A stretch of 64,000 nt of DNA from assembly GCF_001642475.1 (NCBI RefSeq), contig NW_019174055.1:1-64000 (forward strand), given 5' to 3'. The DNA comes from Fonsecaea monophora (taxonomy: Eukaryota > Ascomycota > Eurotiomycetes > Chaetothyriales > Herpotrichiellaceae). Position numbers and translations under genes: made by a program. Below the pieces are notes generated by a model. That model was not told the origin of the DNA, made no database searches, and saw only the letters and a list, made by a program, of their open reading frames with translations. Each line of letters begins with the position of its first letter. The first letter of the stretch is position 1. Shown one piece after another: positions 32,646-44,500 of the stretch.

Positions 32646-33717
32646 CTAAAACCCCTTCACATACTTGTGCGCATCGGTAATCTCCATGACCTCGAATCGC
32701 ATTCCTACTTCAACATTCCCTTCATTCCTTGGACAACATAGCATTCCGAAACAGGGTTTGAACTTGATGCCCTCATCCACCCTGCGATAACTGACCAACA
32801 GATCCCAAGGCTGGTGGGCATCCTTCTCTGCGGTATCGGGATCGACATTGGGTACCGTGCAGCGAGCACATCTCGCGACCACATCAACGTCAATGGCATG
32901 TAAGTTGCCGCCTGTGAGTGTAGTCCAGTACGAAGAGTCGCCGTTGATTCGCACTTTCTTCCATGAGTCTTCGGACCATGGCTCTCCACCTTTGATTATG
33001 ATGTTTGGGCGAAACCGCTCAATGGTAATTTCGCTTTCGCCTTTCTCCTTCAACCTCGAGTTCAGTTCGGCAAGCGATGATTCAGACGCGATCTGAATAG
33101 GGAGGACGTCCGGAAAATTGACGCTTTCTGTACGTCCTAGTCGGTCAGGAGAGCCATTGCCGGAGCATATCCTTGGCTCAGGACCCTTCATCACCAGGCG
33201 AACTTCTTCCCCGAAAAACTCGTGGAAAAGACCTAGCATCTTTGGATCCGTGTACGCATAGGCGTCGGTGATAAACTCCCAGATGTCGACCGAAACTTCT
33301 TTGGTGTTGTCACTGAGCCACTCCTGACTAGGGTGAATAGGCACCTTGACTTGCTTGGCCGTGTCGTGGCCTATGGTTATCACTAGGCTGTCCGAGTCGT
33401 GATCAAGTGCGGTATTGATCAATGTCATCTGTGGTTTTGTGCGGATGGTGATGAATTTGTTGCTGCTATCAATGAACTAAACGCCTCCACCATGTATCGT
33501 CAGCCATCACCGGTAGGGAAACTGCAGCATGCGTTTGGGTGTCATGCACTTCTCAGAGGAAGAGCGGCGTTGCTGGTCGAGAATGAGGACTCACCATCCA
33601 TCGTCTATCCAGCTCCAATCCCTGCCTGGTCAATCTCGCCGACTTTAGAGAGATCCCTCGGCATGACTTGATGGGATAGATGCGCAGAGCTGTGATCTCC
33701 GAAGTTGTGTATGTCAT
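32646..33717 (-). CDS. MOSC-domain molybdenum protein, mARC-like
   Basis: Exons 33717-33595 and 33476-32646 with a 118-nt intron, 317 aa. Exon 1 supplies the MOSC_N beta-barrel start: ITALRIYPIKSCRGISL, then LELDRRWM. Exon 2 continues FIDSSNKFITIR and the MOSC domain. Cys247 in RCTVPNVDPDT aligns with the molybdenum-ligand cysteine of mitochondrial amidoxime-reducing components (RC..TTVDPDT). The family reduces N-hydroxylated compounds with cytochrome b5 and its reductase. I see no obvious transmembrane anchor or long mitochondrial presequence, so a soluble fungal member is likely. The single-exon frame alone (from 33428) would lack the whole N-terminal motif. It is divergent from PUS1. Confidence 0.85.
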
Positions 33718-34216
33718 TTTTATTCGTATCTGATGGGGTTTCTTTTTTCCTTTGGATCAGATTGTTTGAGTGCGCTCAAATGGAAAGTTGTATGGGAGGA
33801 AAGGGTTGTGGAGATAGGTGGGAAGGACTTGAATATATCTCTATCTGACGATGTTGGTCACTATTTCCTCATCGAATGTCATTACCGCTCCGAGTGAACA
33901 ACTGGGGTCTATCACATGAAAGATACGAACGTCACAGCTCAACTATAGCAGCGATAGTTACCCCTAAAACGGCAACGCACAATCGGTGTCACATTCCATT
34001 TATGGTAATAATGGGCGAATGACTTGTCACGCCCGCGGAACTACGAGACTATGGCTGACTGGGCATTTCACCTACGGGAAGAAGCGGCATGAATGCTTTC
34101 GTCCAATCCGATTCCGCACTTGTTGAACCAGGGCTTAAGAAATTTCAAAATAGGTATGCAGCCTCGACCAATGTGATAGCCTCGTCTTTTGTTTTCATGT
34201 TCTACAGGTCGCCAAT
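33718..34216. promoter_or_regulatory. divergent promoter, mARC-like / PUS1
   Basis: A 499-bp region between two start codons on opposite strands. An open frame on + from 34089 overlaps the PUS1 start in another frame and is ignored. No defined operator is recognised. Confidence 0.4.
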
Positions 34217-36350
34217 ATGGAGACTGGCATTTCGAAGGCCCCGGCGCCAGGTGCGCCCGAAGGTCCCTCTACCACTAGCGTCGAGTCCGAGTCGAAGCCT
34301 CCAACCTCTCACCAAAGTGGAGCAACGCATGTTCGTGAACAGGAAGGAGGTGGTTCAGATGCAAGACGTTCGAATCAGAATGGCGCTACAAGGCGAGATG
34401 CCCGAGGTGGTCGAGGAGGTCGTCAGGGCAAGAAGAGAGATATGGGGAGGAAGGAGTGGGCGTAAGTTTTTTTTCTTTTCTCTTCAGAATGAACATACAT
34501 ATAGAGGCAGTCCGCGAGGGGTTTGTTTCGGTCACTTCTCACATTTTCTCGGGAATCTTCAAAGACTGACTTGCTAAGTAAGACCAAAGTAGACAAGCGC
34601 CAACGGAACGATGACGAGCAAGCCGCCAAACGCCAACGCATCGACCAAGGCAAGGAGGAACTACCGATTTACGCTACAAAGTTCAGCGAGGAGGTGCTTG
34701 CGGCCGAGGAGAGAAGACCTAAAAAGAAGGTTGCTGTCCTTATTGGATACGCTGGAACTGGCTACAAGGGGATGCAACTGTAAGGTTGACGGTGCGACTG
34801 TTTCATGCTAGAGACTGACTCCCATGGGGTTTAGAGCGCATGACCAGAAAACGATCGAAGGAGACCTCTTCCAAGCCTTCGTTGCGGCCGGCGCCATATC
34901 CAAAGCCAACGCTGACGATCCCAAGAAGTCTTCCTTTGTGCGGTGCGCGCGGACCGACAAGGGTGTCCATGCCGCCGGCAACGTGATATCACTGAAGTTG
35001 ATCATCGAAGACGAAGACATAGTAAAGAAGATCAACGAAAATCTGGTCCCCCAAATTCGGGTCTGGGGGTATGAACGGACCAGTAACAGTTTCAGTGCTT
35101 ATCAATTGGTCGACTCCCGGATATATGAGTATCTCATCCCTACACACAGCTTCCTACCACCACACCCGAGCAGTTTTCTTGCGAGGAACTGTGAAAAATG
35201 GGCAGAGAAGAAGGGTGACGTGGACGGGTACAGAAAGAGACAGGAAGAAGTATTGGGATACTGGGAACGGGTGGACGAGGAGATGATCAAGCCGATTCTG
35301 GCGGAATACGACGAAGAGATTCGTGCCATTCTGGAGAAGGCACTGTGGCTGAAAACAGAAGGTGACTACGACCGGGCCAGTGGTGCAGACCTGTCAGTTC
35401 CTACGACTACGGAGGTTGAAGGAGACGTTTCCAAACCAGAGTTGCCGCAAGAAGCGGAAGGCAAAGGTGCAGAATCGCAGGGCAAGCTTCCTGTAGACAG
35501 CAACAATAACGAAGAAAACACCTCCCCAGCAGAAGACTCAACAGATCCATCCAAACTACCGCGATCGCGTATCCTCGAAGAAGCTACGAAACGGATCCGG
35601 CAGGCCTATATCGCCGCCAAACGAGCCTACCGCATTGCCCCTGAACGACTCGACCGGATCCAAGAGGCACTCAACCTGTTTGTGGGCACACGCAATTTTC
35701 ACAACTACACCGTCCAGAAGACTTTCAAGGATCCCAGCGCAAAGCGAGTCATCAAATCCTTCCTTGTCAATAGGACGCCCATCCTTATCAACGGCACAGA
35801 GTGGCTGAGTATGAAAGTGCACGGGCAGAGTTTTATGATGCACCAGATCCGCAAGATGGTCGGGATGGTCGCGCTCGTCGTGCGTTGTGGATGTGAGCCT
35901 AAGCGACTGGTAGAGAGCATGGGACCTGACAGACTGTCCATCCCCAAAGCTCCTAGCTTGGGTCTTCTGCTCGAACGTCCGGTATTCGAATCATACAACA
36001 AGCGTGCCAAAGACTCACTCGCCAAAGAAGCCATCGACTTTGACAAATACAAGGAGGAGATGGACAAGTTCAAGCAGGAACAAATCTACGAGCGCATGTA
36101 CCGGGACGAGGAGAAGGACAACATCTTTGGCAATTTCTTCAATCACGTCGACAACTTTCCTAGCGAGCCCTTTTTGTTTGTCACCTCAGGCGGCATCGAA
36201 GCAACAAGGACGAAACCGTTGGTTGGGGCGATCGAGAAAGACGAGACAAAGGGTGCGGACGCTCTATTGAATGATGGGGATGTCGGTGTCGACGACGAGG
36301 ACAGCGATGCGGACAATACTGTCAAGGATAACCATGGTGACGAAGGCTGA
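34217..36350 (+). CDS. PUS1: tRNA pseudouridine synthase PUS1
   Basis: Exons 34217-34461, 34579-34779 and 34835-36350 (introns 117 and 55 nt), 653 aa. It isomerises uridines in tRNA (several anticodon-region sites) and in U2 snRNA, in the nucleus. The N-terminal 80 residues are Gly/Arg-rich and basic. The TruA-like core begins KVAVLIGYAGTGYKGMQL. The catalytic aspartate is Asp190 in CARTDKGVHA. FVGTRNFHNYT and the MMHQIRKMVGMVALVVR motif follow. A long acidic insert (about residues 340-400) and an acidic tail are typical of fungal PUS1. Yeast Pus1 is 544 aa, so this one is longer mainly by disordered parts. Exon phases close and the joint after GMQL leads into AHDQKTIEGDLF as expected. Confidence 0.93.
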
Positions 36351-37398
36351 TGCTTTTCTCCTCAAAAGCGTGGATTTTGAGGCCTACAAGGCAACATGGC
36401 CATGACTAGAGAGTACCTATTGATAGTGTATCTTGTCAAGCCACTCTTCTCTTGTGCTGCATTGCGCATACTCATGACTGCGGTACAACAGAAAGTATTT
36501 GAGCCTTTCTTTATGCTTGGTAGAGCTTGGCCGTTGACGAGTCTACCTGGGTACGTAGAGAGATGGTTGAGGCTTTTTTTATATCAGTAAGTCTGTAAGC
36601 ATGTCTAACAAAGCACATCACACTACTTATCATACCGTAGTGAGGACTTCTTTGGTGGTCTTTTAACCTCGTCGTTCGATAGTCCCTATACCGTTGCCAC
36701 ATCACATGCCTAGTTACAGTACTGCGCCGAGTACCTTTCTTCTTCAAAGTCCATGGCTGTACCGTGACACGCATTTTCCATCACCAGACTGGGAATCTGA
36801 GAGCTACCGCCATCCATCCCTCACTCCTGCTCATTTGTCTGTCTCTCACCCCGTTCACGAAACCCACACATGACGGCGCAGAACTCGGACTCGAACTCAA
36901 ATCTGAACCTCTTGCTCCTCCCGATCCTCCTCCTCCTCCTCGCAACCCCCTTCAGGTATTCTGACGCCCATCCACGCCGTCGCCGCCGCCGCCGCCGCCG
37001 CTCTCGGCTCTCTATCATCAGCGTCCTCGCGGTCGTCCTTATTGGGAACGGTGCTGTGGGAAGCATTCCAAATCTGTCTGGGCATGCAGACGGGACTGAG
37101 TTCCAGCGTGGTGAATCAGAGCGAATTCCCGGCCTTCGTGGCCATGACCACGGGTGTAAGGTTGTTCTCTCTGTCTCTCTGTCTCTTCGGTGTGAGACAA
37201 ATGTTAATATGCATACAGTATGTCTTCCGCGTTCGAGAACCAGGCTACGGTCATGTACCTTCAGAGCTAGCTGGGCAAGGAAGTGGTTACCATGTAATAA
37301 TAATAATAAGGACGGCTGGACTTTCTTCTCCTCACGTTTCACTTGTTGCGTCGAGAAAAAAAAAACCTAATTGTATCGTTATGCGTTATGCGACCAAC
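36351..37398. other. convergent intergenic region
   Basis: 1.05 kb between PUS1 (+) and the RNA polymerase I gene (-). It holds a GCC repeat and an AAT repeat (37296-37309). A + frame at 36870-37370 encodes a Leu run followed by an Arg run created by the repeat. I do not accept it as a gene. Confidence 0.5.
36975..37001 (+). repeat. GCC trinucleotide repeat
   Basis: Eight or so consecutive CGC/GCC units, flanked by CTC-rich DNA at 36910-36942. It is likely to vary in length between isolates. Confidence 0.85.
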
Positions 37399-40300
37399 TT
37401 AACCCTCAATCTCAAACGTCGTCCTCACCCCCATGGCCGCCAGCTCAACATCCAGATACCTCAAAACTCCAGGCACGTTGACCACGGTCGTGTCGTCACC
37501 ACCGACAAACTTCCTTCCCGCCCCGTCCTCCCACACGGTAATCTTCGCATCGTCAAACGTCGCGGGCCTCGCACAGGCCCGACACCTCACGATGCCGCTC
37601 GGCTCGACCCTGCCGCCTCGCCGCTTGATGGTGAACTGGTTCGGCACCATCATGGTGCTCAAGAAGCTGCCGCAGGCGCGACAGACCCAGGCGCGCTGCT
37701 TGTCGCTACAGTCCATGAGTCGGTCTTGGAGGAGGTACGCGCAGCCGTGCGCGATCAGCGAGTCGCGCTCCATTTCGCCGACGCGGATGCCGCCGCCCTT
37801 TGCTCGTCCCTTGATGGGCTGGCCGTGCAGGGCGTTGACGGGCCCCGTCGTGCGCACCTGGAACTTGTCGCTGACCATGTGTCTCAGGCGCTGGTAGTAG
37901 ACGACGCCGATGTAGATGTCCGCCGCGAACTCTTTGCCCGTGATGCCGCTGTACATGGGCTCGTTGCCGTAGAAGTTGTAGCCGGCCTGCAGGAGCTGCT
38001 CGCCGAAGAAGTTACCCGCCGTATGGTCCTCGTCGAACGAGAAGGGTGTGCAGTCCTGCGCGAGGCCGTGGAGGGCTCCAGATTTGCCGGCCAGGGACTC
38101 GACGAACATGCCGATGGTCATTCGAGAGGGAAAGGCGTGCGGGTTGATGATGACGTCGGGTTGGATGCCTGATTCGCTGTAGGGCATGTCCTCGCTGGGC
38201 CACAGCATCGAACAGACGCCCTTTTGGCCGTGCCTCGACGAGAACTTGTCGCCGATGACGGGCCGTCGGGGAATCCGGTACTTGATACTGATCGCCTGGC
38301 AGGGCTGGTCTCCCGTCTCGGCGCCAATCAGTCTGATTTGGTCAATGTACGCCTCCTCGGCGTCCTTGTACTTGAAGTACATGGTGTTTCCGTCCAGGTT
38401 CTTCAGCTTGCCTTCGGACGGATCGAACATGACACTGTGGTAGGCGAGAACGATCGATCCCTCGCCGACTTTGGTCCCAATGGCGGGCAGGCCGTCGGGA
38501 TCGAGCGCTTGAACCGCCTCGGGTGAGATATTCGGGTCGCCTTCTGCGAAGCCAAAGAGAGACTTGATTTCGGTCTTTGACCGCGCTGCCCTTGAGTCTT
38601 CATTGAGCCTGTACACTTTGGTCTTGTAGATGACACCATCGCCGAAACCCCGTTCGTGAGAGGACTTGTTGATTATCATGGCATCGTCCATGTCGTAGCC
38701 TGTGTATGAGATAACGGCCACGACGGCGTTCATTCCGTTGGGGAAGTTGTCCAGGCCGTACTCGTTGTACAACGGAGGTCTTACGACCGGCGTCTGCCCA
38801 GTCTGGAGCAGATACGCTTTGTTGTCTGTTCGGCACATCATGTTGGACGAAGGAGTACCCATTGCTTGCTTGCTCATTTGACACTGGTACATGTTTCGAG
38901 GTGACTGGTTGAAATCCGAGAAAGGCGTCATGTTCGCAAGGATTGATAGGACATTGGTCGGCTTGAACTCGATATGAGTTGTCAAACTAGGTATGATGTC
39001 CGCGTCCACACAAGCAATGTTCATGTACTGCTGCTCAAACGGACCAATGTAGTCGGGTTTATCTGACGGAATGTACTTGACAGGTCGTAGCATCCGCGAC
39101 GGATCAGTGAAGAGGTACAAGCCGGGATAGAGACCGCCATTCGAGGTAGGAACATGGCCGATTTCCATTTCATTCGGAATGCTGTGTTGGCCATTCACCT
39201 TCCAATGTCGGAGAAGCTGGGAAATTTCCCTCGCCCTCTTTGCAGAGCAGTAACCCAATATACGACCATCGAGTTGGACCGATATACTCTCGCTGACAGT
39301 CATTGAAGGTACGGAAGCCAGTCCGAGCTGCACGACCGCTTTCTCAATACCTGAAGTATCAATCCGCTTGATTTGGACTTGGCACTGGTGGGCTAGATGG
39401 TTCAGAAGACCGCATGGGGCCCCATCTGGAGTGTGAACGGGGCAGAGAAATCCCCAACTCTCCGGCAATAGTTTGCGTACTGTCGTGGTCTTTAGCTGTG
39501 CAAAAAAGGCACCTCGATGTATACACCGGAAGTGACTGATGAATCGATAGAAATTGATCTTCTCGGCCATGATTGTATAGCCTGATACTTGAGATTGATC
39601 GAGCCCTGTTTGACTGACCAGATTTCCTGTAGAGAGGAAGTATTCCAGCTTCCCTGCAATGTTTTCGTTTGTCCTCCTGACTATTTTCGGAAGGAAGTCG
39701 GCCTCGAATGAGGGATCTGTGAATTTGGCGTCGTTCTTAGCCCGAAGCCATTCTCGAGCCGTAGCACCGATACCCATCAGCCATTCGTAGATGTTTTCCT
39801 TTAAAATCATACCGTACAGGAAGCCTCCGAGCAGAACCTCTTGACTGGAAACAGCGTCGGGGTTGTCTAGAGCGCAATCGCCTGCAGCAAGCGCGTACAG
39901 CTTTCTGATCATGAACAGAATCAGCTGGAATTTGTCGTTATTTTGAGTGGGAGTAACATCGACGTTGCCGAGATGTGGTAGGACAATCTTCCTCAGAAAC
40001 TCCTCGCCTACTTTCTCATCAGACATGGTGATAGGCTGCATCAGAACCGGTCGGAATTTCTCTCCGAGATATGCCAGTGTCTGTGTCCTCGTTTTGAGAT
40101 TGTATGCTTTGTATGTCCGCAGGAGGAGCTCAGTCCGATCGGCGACAAAGGAGCTGGGTGTTTTGTTAGAGGACGACGCGCCGATGATGCCCTCGGCAAT
40201 CTCATGGTCGTTTGTGTCCACTAGAGCTTTGAGGATCATGACCACAGGAACCAGATATTCGTTCTTCCTCCACGAGAATCTGAACGTGACGTTCCCATCC

Positions 40301-41037
40301 GTCAGGTAGTGGAGGACATTGGTATGCGAAGTCTGATCTGGCCGTACAGACCGAATCTGGATCGCGAGCTTCGAAAAGGTAGGGCCTCTCGCAGCAAACG
40401 CCGGTCTTGAAATGGCCATGGGATAGTTCCTCCTTGTCGCAATCAGCATGCGGATGAGCTTTTCGTTCCCATTGACAATAAAATAGCCGCCCATCTCTTC
40501 AGACTCTTCCTTGTGGCGTACCATCTGTGCGGGCGAGAACTTCTCGAGGTGACACCTGTTGGACCGTAACATGATTGGCATCTGTCCAAGATCCCGTATT
40601 GATTCCTGCCACTCGCCATTGTTCAACCTGTACTGTAACCTGGCTCTTAATCTTCCTCTATAAGTTGTGTGCCGCTCCCGGCATTCGGACGGGTATATGT
40701 TGCGGTCTTCAAAGCTGAATTTGTTGCTTGGAGGGAGCGTAGGTTTCTCGAGTATGAGTTCCGTCACTCTCAGGTCAAGCTTATTGCGTTGAATCGCACG
40801 GCTCGGGTTTCGCAGATCGCCATCGACAACTGTGTGGATTCCAATGTCTTTGAGCCCGGCATCAATGAGGTTTTCGTCCCATAGAGCATTGAAGGACTCA
40901 ATATGCGGCTTCACTGCGGCCTGAAGCGCAGGAAAGGCGCTGCGATCTTTCGGCGTGTTTCTGAAGAGCTTATGGCGGCGGACAGTGTCGTACTCTACCG
41001 ACCATTTGGTGCTGGTCTGTGTCATTGTCGCCGACAT
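37399..41037 (-). CDS. RPA2: DNA-directed RNA polymerase I subunit 2 (RPA135)
   Basis: 1212 aa in one exon; yeast Rpa135 is 1203 aa. It forms half of the Pol I active centre that transcribes rDNA in the nucleolus. The RNA_pol_Rpb2 domains occur in order. EEMGGYFIVNGNEKLIRML with TRRNYP is diagnostic of the Pol I paralogue. The fork region has CPVHTPDGAPCGLLNHL. The hybrid-binding domain has GYDMDDAMIINKSS and KFSSRHGQKGVCS, and the C-terminal Zn site has WVCRACGSF ... VRCRACARP (about residues 1115-1160). The frame continues up to 41091 only via a GTG; MSATMTQTSTKW at 41037 is the first ATG. It is followed on the same strand, upstream, by acetyl-CoA carboxylase. Confidence 0.97.
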   Translation of the reverse strand: MSATMTQTSTKWSVEYDTVRRHKLFRNTPKDRSAFPALQAAVKPHIESFNALWDENLIDAGLKDIGIHTVVDGDLRNPSRAIQRNKLDLRVTELILEKPTLPPSNKFSFEDRNIYPSECRERHTTYRGRLRARLQYRLNNGEWQESIRDLGQMPIMLRSNRCHLEKFSPAQMVRHKEESEEMGGYFIVNGNEKLIRMLIATRRNYPMAISRPAFAARGPTFSKLAIQIRSVRPDQTSHTNVLHYLTDGNVTFRFSWRKNEYLVPVVMILKALVDTNDHEIAEGIIGASSSNKTPSSFVADRTELLLRTYKAYNLKTRTQTLAYLGEKFRPVLMQPITMSDEKVGEEFLRKIVLPHLGNVDVTPTQNNDKFQLILFMIRKLYALAAGDCALDNPDAVSSQEVLLGGFLYGMILKENIYEWLMGIGATAREWLRAKNDAKFTDPSFEADFLPKIVRRTNENIAGKLEYFLSTGNLVSQTGLDQSQVSGYTIMAEKINFYRFISHFRCIHRGAFFAQLKTTTVRKLLPESWGFLCPVHTPDGAPCGLLNHLAHQCQVQIKRIDTSGIEKAVVQLGLASVPSMTVSESISVQLDGRILGYCSAKRAREISQLLRHWKVNGQHSIPNEMEIGHVPTSNGGLYPGLYLFTDPSRMLRPVKYIPSDKPDYIGPFEQQYMNIACVDADIIPSLTTHIEFKPTNVLSILANMTPFSDFNQSPRNMYQCQMSKQAMGTPSSNMMCRTDNKAYLLQTGQTPVVRPPLYNEYGLDNFPNGMNAVVAVISYTGYDMDDAMIINKSSHERGFGDGVIYKTKVYRLNEDSRAARSKTEIKSLFGFAEGDPNISPEAVQALDPDGLPAIGTKVGEGSIVLAYHSVMFDPSEGKLKNLDGNTMYFKYKDAEEAYIDQIRLIGAETGDQPCQAISIKYRIPRRPVIGDKFSSRHGQKGVCSMLWPSEDMPYSESGIQPDVIINPHAFPSRMTIGMFVESLAGKSGALHGLAQDCTPFSFDEDHTAGNFFGEQLLQAGYNFYGNEPMYSGITGKEFAADIYIGVVYYQRLRHMVSDKFQVRTTGPVNALHGQPIKGRAKGGGIRVGEMERDSLIAHGCAYLLQDRLMDCSDKQRAWVCRACGSFLSTMMVPNQFTIKRRGGRVEPSGIVRCRACARPATFDDAKITVWEDGAGRKFVGGDDTTVVNVPGVLRYLDVELAAMGVRTTFEIEG

Positions 41038-41591
41038 CGTGTTGGCTGATAGAATGTGACCGCCAAAGAGTCGCTCATGCAGTGTGATCACTCGAAATGT
41101 AAGTGACGAAATCAGGTACTACAAGAAAGCACTCTTAACACCAGCGCTGCCCGCCCACGAGGATTGACCGGAAATTCGAGTTTCGAGATGGTGCAGTTAA
41201 AAAAAGTTCTTTGCGCAGTCTCCGCAACCCTTATCGATAGCAGAGCCTCGCCAAAAACTCTAACCTGAGTGGGACTAGTCAGGGACTCTGTTTGGGTGCG
41301 ACGAGGCTGAGTTTATTGCTCTTTTTGGACTTATTATGATCTCTACTCGGGTACTACCGAGTGTTCTGAAGGAAAATCCAAACTACCTGAAAACTCATGT
41401 GCCAGTGGTATAACTGCTTTTAACTTACTACTTATTCAGTAAAAGAAACTAAAGAAACTAAAATACCTTGGAAAGTGTCCAGCCAATTAGCCAGACCCAT
41501 TGTGCTCCCAAAATTCACCGTCGTAACCCTTTGGCGCTTCAATTTCCTCGCCAACCAAAGACCATCATCAAATCTATACTCTTTACAACTC
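41038..41591. promoter_or_regulatory. RPA2 promoter / ACC1 3' flank
   Basis: 554 bp between the ACC1 stop and the RPA2 start, both on the minus strand. It is AT-rich near 41400-41465. No gene or specific regulatory motif is recognised. Confidence 0.45.
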
Positions 41592-44500
41592 TCATGCACC
41601 CGTCAAATACTTGACCAGTTGCTCCCGTTCGCTCGTAGGCACGAGGCTCAGCACTTCACGGACCCCCTTCAGGCCACCTTCTTTGTTACCCATCAACAGC
41701 TCTGCGACCCGCTTGCTGACCGCTTCAGTCTTGACGGCATCAATCTTCGCATAGACCTCTTTCCGGTGGCTCTCATACCACTCAGCCACCTTGCGGTCAT
41801 CCTTCTCGAACTCGGCATCCAGCAGACCAGACCAATTCTTCAACGTGGCGAGGTTCTGCTCTCTTTGTGTCATACCATTGGTCGTGGTGACGGGTGCGGT
41901 GCCTGCAGCCAGGCTGGTGTTGAGCTTCTTGAGAAGAACCTCCTCAGACAATCTTCTTCGAAGACGCCAGTAGAAGAATTTTCTGGCATTCTTCCATTCC
42001 AAAGGCATCCGGATCGTTCCCTTGGCCAGCATGCGACCTGCTCGATCGTGCAAATCGGCGAATTGAAGGGCGATCTGCTGGTAGATAGGTCCAAGTAGTT
42101 GTTCACGTTCAGTCATCTTAGCCTTGATGGCATTGAGTTGTTCGGCACTCAAGTTTTTGGCGAGTGACTGAGCCTTCAGCGCAGCATATGTGGGATCCAG
42201 ACGGGCCATGGTCTCCAGCTGTCTTTCTTTTCGGTACTTGATGCCAACAATACCCTCAGGTTCCAAGACACCACCACGCGACTCGACGTCGGCATACATC
42301 TCCATCTGTTCAGGGTTGATAGTAGGATCAACAACAACCTGGAAAACATATTAGCATCTGGGTACGTGAGAAACGGTTGTTGTAAACTTACCCATGATCC
42401 ACCACGAAGCTCACCGAAGGGAGGAATGTAGACAAAGACTGGCTGCTCATATTTGACAAGAGCATCGACAATATACGAACCATATTTGAGGACCTCGTTG
42501 TACATGTCTCGTTGACCTCCGGAGAAACCGCGCCAGTTGGCAAGAATCATACATGGCAGTTGCTCGCCATAGTTGAAGTCTTTCAAGGCTTGGGCAGTCT
42601 TGAAGGCGGAGTTGGGGAACCACACACCACCGGCCTCTTGCACAATTTGCTCCATTGAGTCAGCATTGGCAGGATCAGCAGGTGTGACGTTCTCGACAGT
42701 GCGCGTCTCAACCGCGATGACACCCATTGGGATGCCACCAAGGCGAGCGCGACCAACGACGACAGTTCTGGCCCAGCCACCGAGAGCTTCTTGGAAGGAA
42801 TCCTTGTCAAAGAGACCAGACAAGAAACCTTCCTCATCATCCTTGCCAGCAATAAGGTGTCTCACATCGTAAGGCCCTCTTGGTGGGTAGAATGTGATAT
42901 CACGATCCCACGGGTCTGAAGGCGGGCTCACTGGGACCGGTTGTCCTTTCTTGTCGGGGATGAAGGACAGCCACTCCACGATCTTTTCAACACCTTGGAA
43001 ATCGTCGCTGGCAGTCATGTGAGAGACACCGTTCTTGTACATGATTTGGGTGCCGCCCAACTGCAAGTTGGAGGTGTAGACTTCTTTACCAAGCACCTTA
43101 TTCAAAGCAGGCGCACCAGTGAGGATAATCGGTTGACCTTCGATCTGGATGGCACGCTGTCCAAGACGGACAAGGTAAGCACCAATACCGACGGATCGGC
43201 AGGTGACGAGTGTCAAGGTGAAAATGTCCTCATAGGCTCTGGATGTAGCACCTGCAATGAGACCGGAGCCACGCAAGCATTCCACGCCCAGTCCGTCCTT
43301 AGCGCCAACAATGGTCGTGATCTTGTGTCGCTCCTCGCCGTCCTCGACGACCTTTTCGGTAATGATGTCAGTCTTGCTCAGCAACTCTCTCTTCTCGGGA
43401 GTCAAATAGAGATACTTGAAGCCTGAGCTCGGGTTTGACTCATCATTCCACGCAACAGAGAAGTGAGGAATAAGCTCCTCGGCCATACCAATGCGAGCAC
43501 CAGAGTTGGCAGAAAGATAAATGCGAGGAATGCCGAGTTTCCGAGCATACTCTGTGCATTTGTTGAAGAATCTGTCCTCAATGGGGCCGAAAGAGCCGAT
43601 CTGGTAGGTGATATCATTGGCAATGATGATGAATCGTCTCCCTCTAGGATATTCTGGAGTTTTGGCTGTCAAAATCCAGGCGACCATACCGCAGCTGTTG
43701 GTTCCCGGCTCACGAGACACCTCAGTGACGTTGTCCGCGTCGTCGATGATCAGCTCGTTATACTCAAGACAGGTTGCCATTTCTGGCTTCGACTCGGCAA
43801 GCGGGGCATGTTTCGCCACGGCTTTGTTCCAGCTGTTGTAGATGGCCTGTCTGAAGAGCTCAGGGAAATCGTACACATACTGAGTGCCCATAATGTGGGC
43901 CTTGTATCGCTTGGGCTGCAACCATTCCTTAGTTGGGTAAGGGGTAGAGACAGGACGGAGATGCATTGAACCAATCTTAGTAGTGCCACCAATGCTCTCA
44001 AACACCCATTCGCCATTGCGTGCCTTCTTTTCGACATATGTCTCGACTTTGACAACATATCCGGACGTGTTGGTGATGATGACCCGCAGAGGGTATGGCA
44101 ATCCACTCTCGGGGTCAGTGCAAAGGATTCTGATCTCAGCACCAGTTACCCGAAGGCGGAGGAACCTTCGAGAGAAGCGCTCCAAGAAACCAGCAACTTG
44201 CTCTTCCACATCTCCGGGTTGCAAATTGAACACAGGAGTGAAGTTGATGAAGATGTGGTTCAAGTCAGAGTTATTGTTGCCGATGATCTCGAGAGCGTCG
44301 CAGATGTCGTTGACCAATCGATCAGTCTCGGAGATGAGGTATTCGGCAGTAGGAATCTCGTCCTTCAAACGGCCCGGTCTGACCACGGCACGAGTGAAGT
44401 AGCGCTTATCAACGACCTTGTCCCTGTCATCGCCCTTGCCGATAGCCTCGTAGATATGAATATTTCTATTTTCTGTGAAGACTGGCTTGATCTTGAACTT

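Noticed and set aside
36870..37370. + frame with a Leu run and Arg run before RPA2
   Set aside because: Both runs come from CTC and GCC repeats; there is no domain and no splice support.
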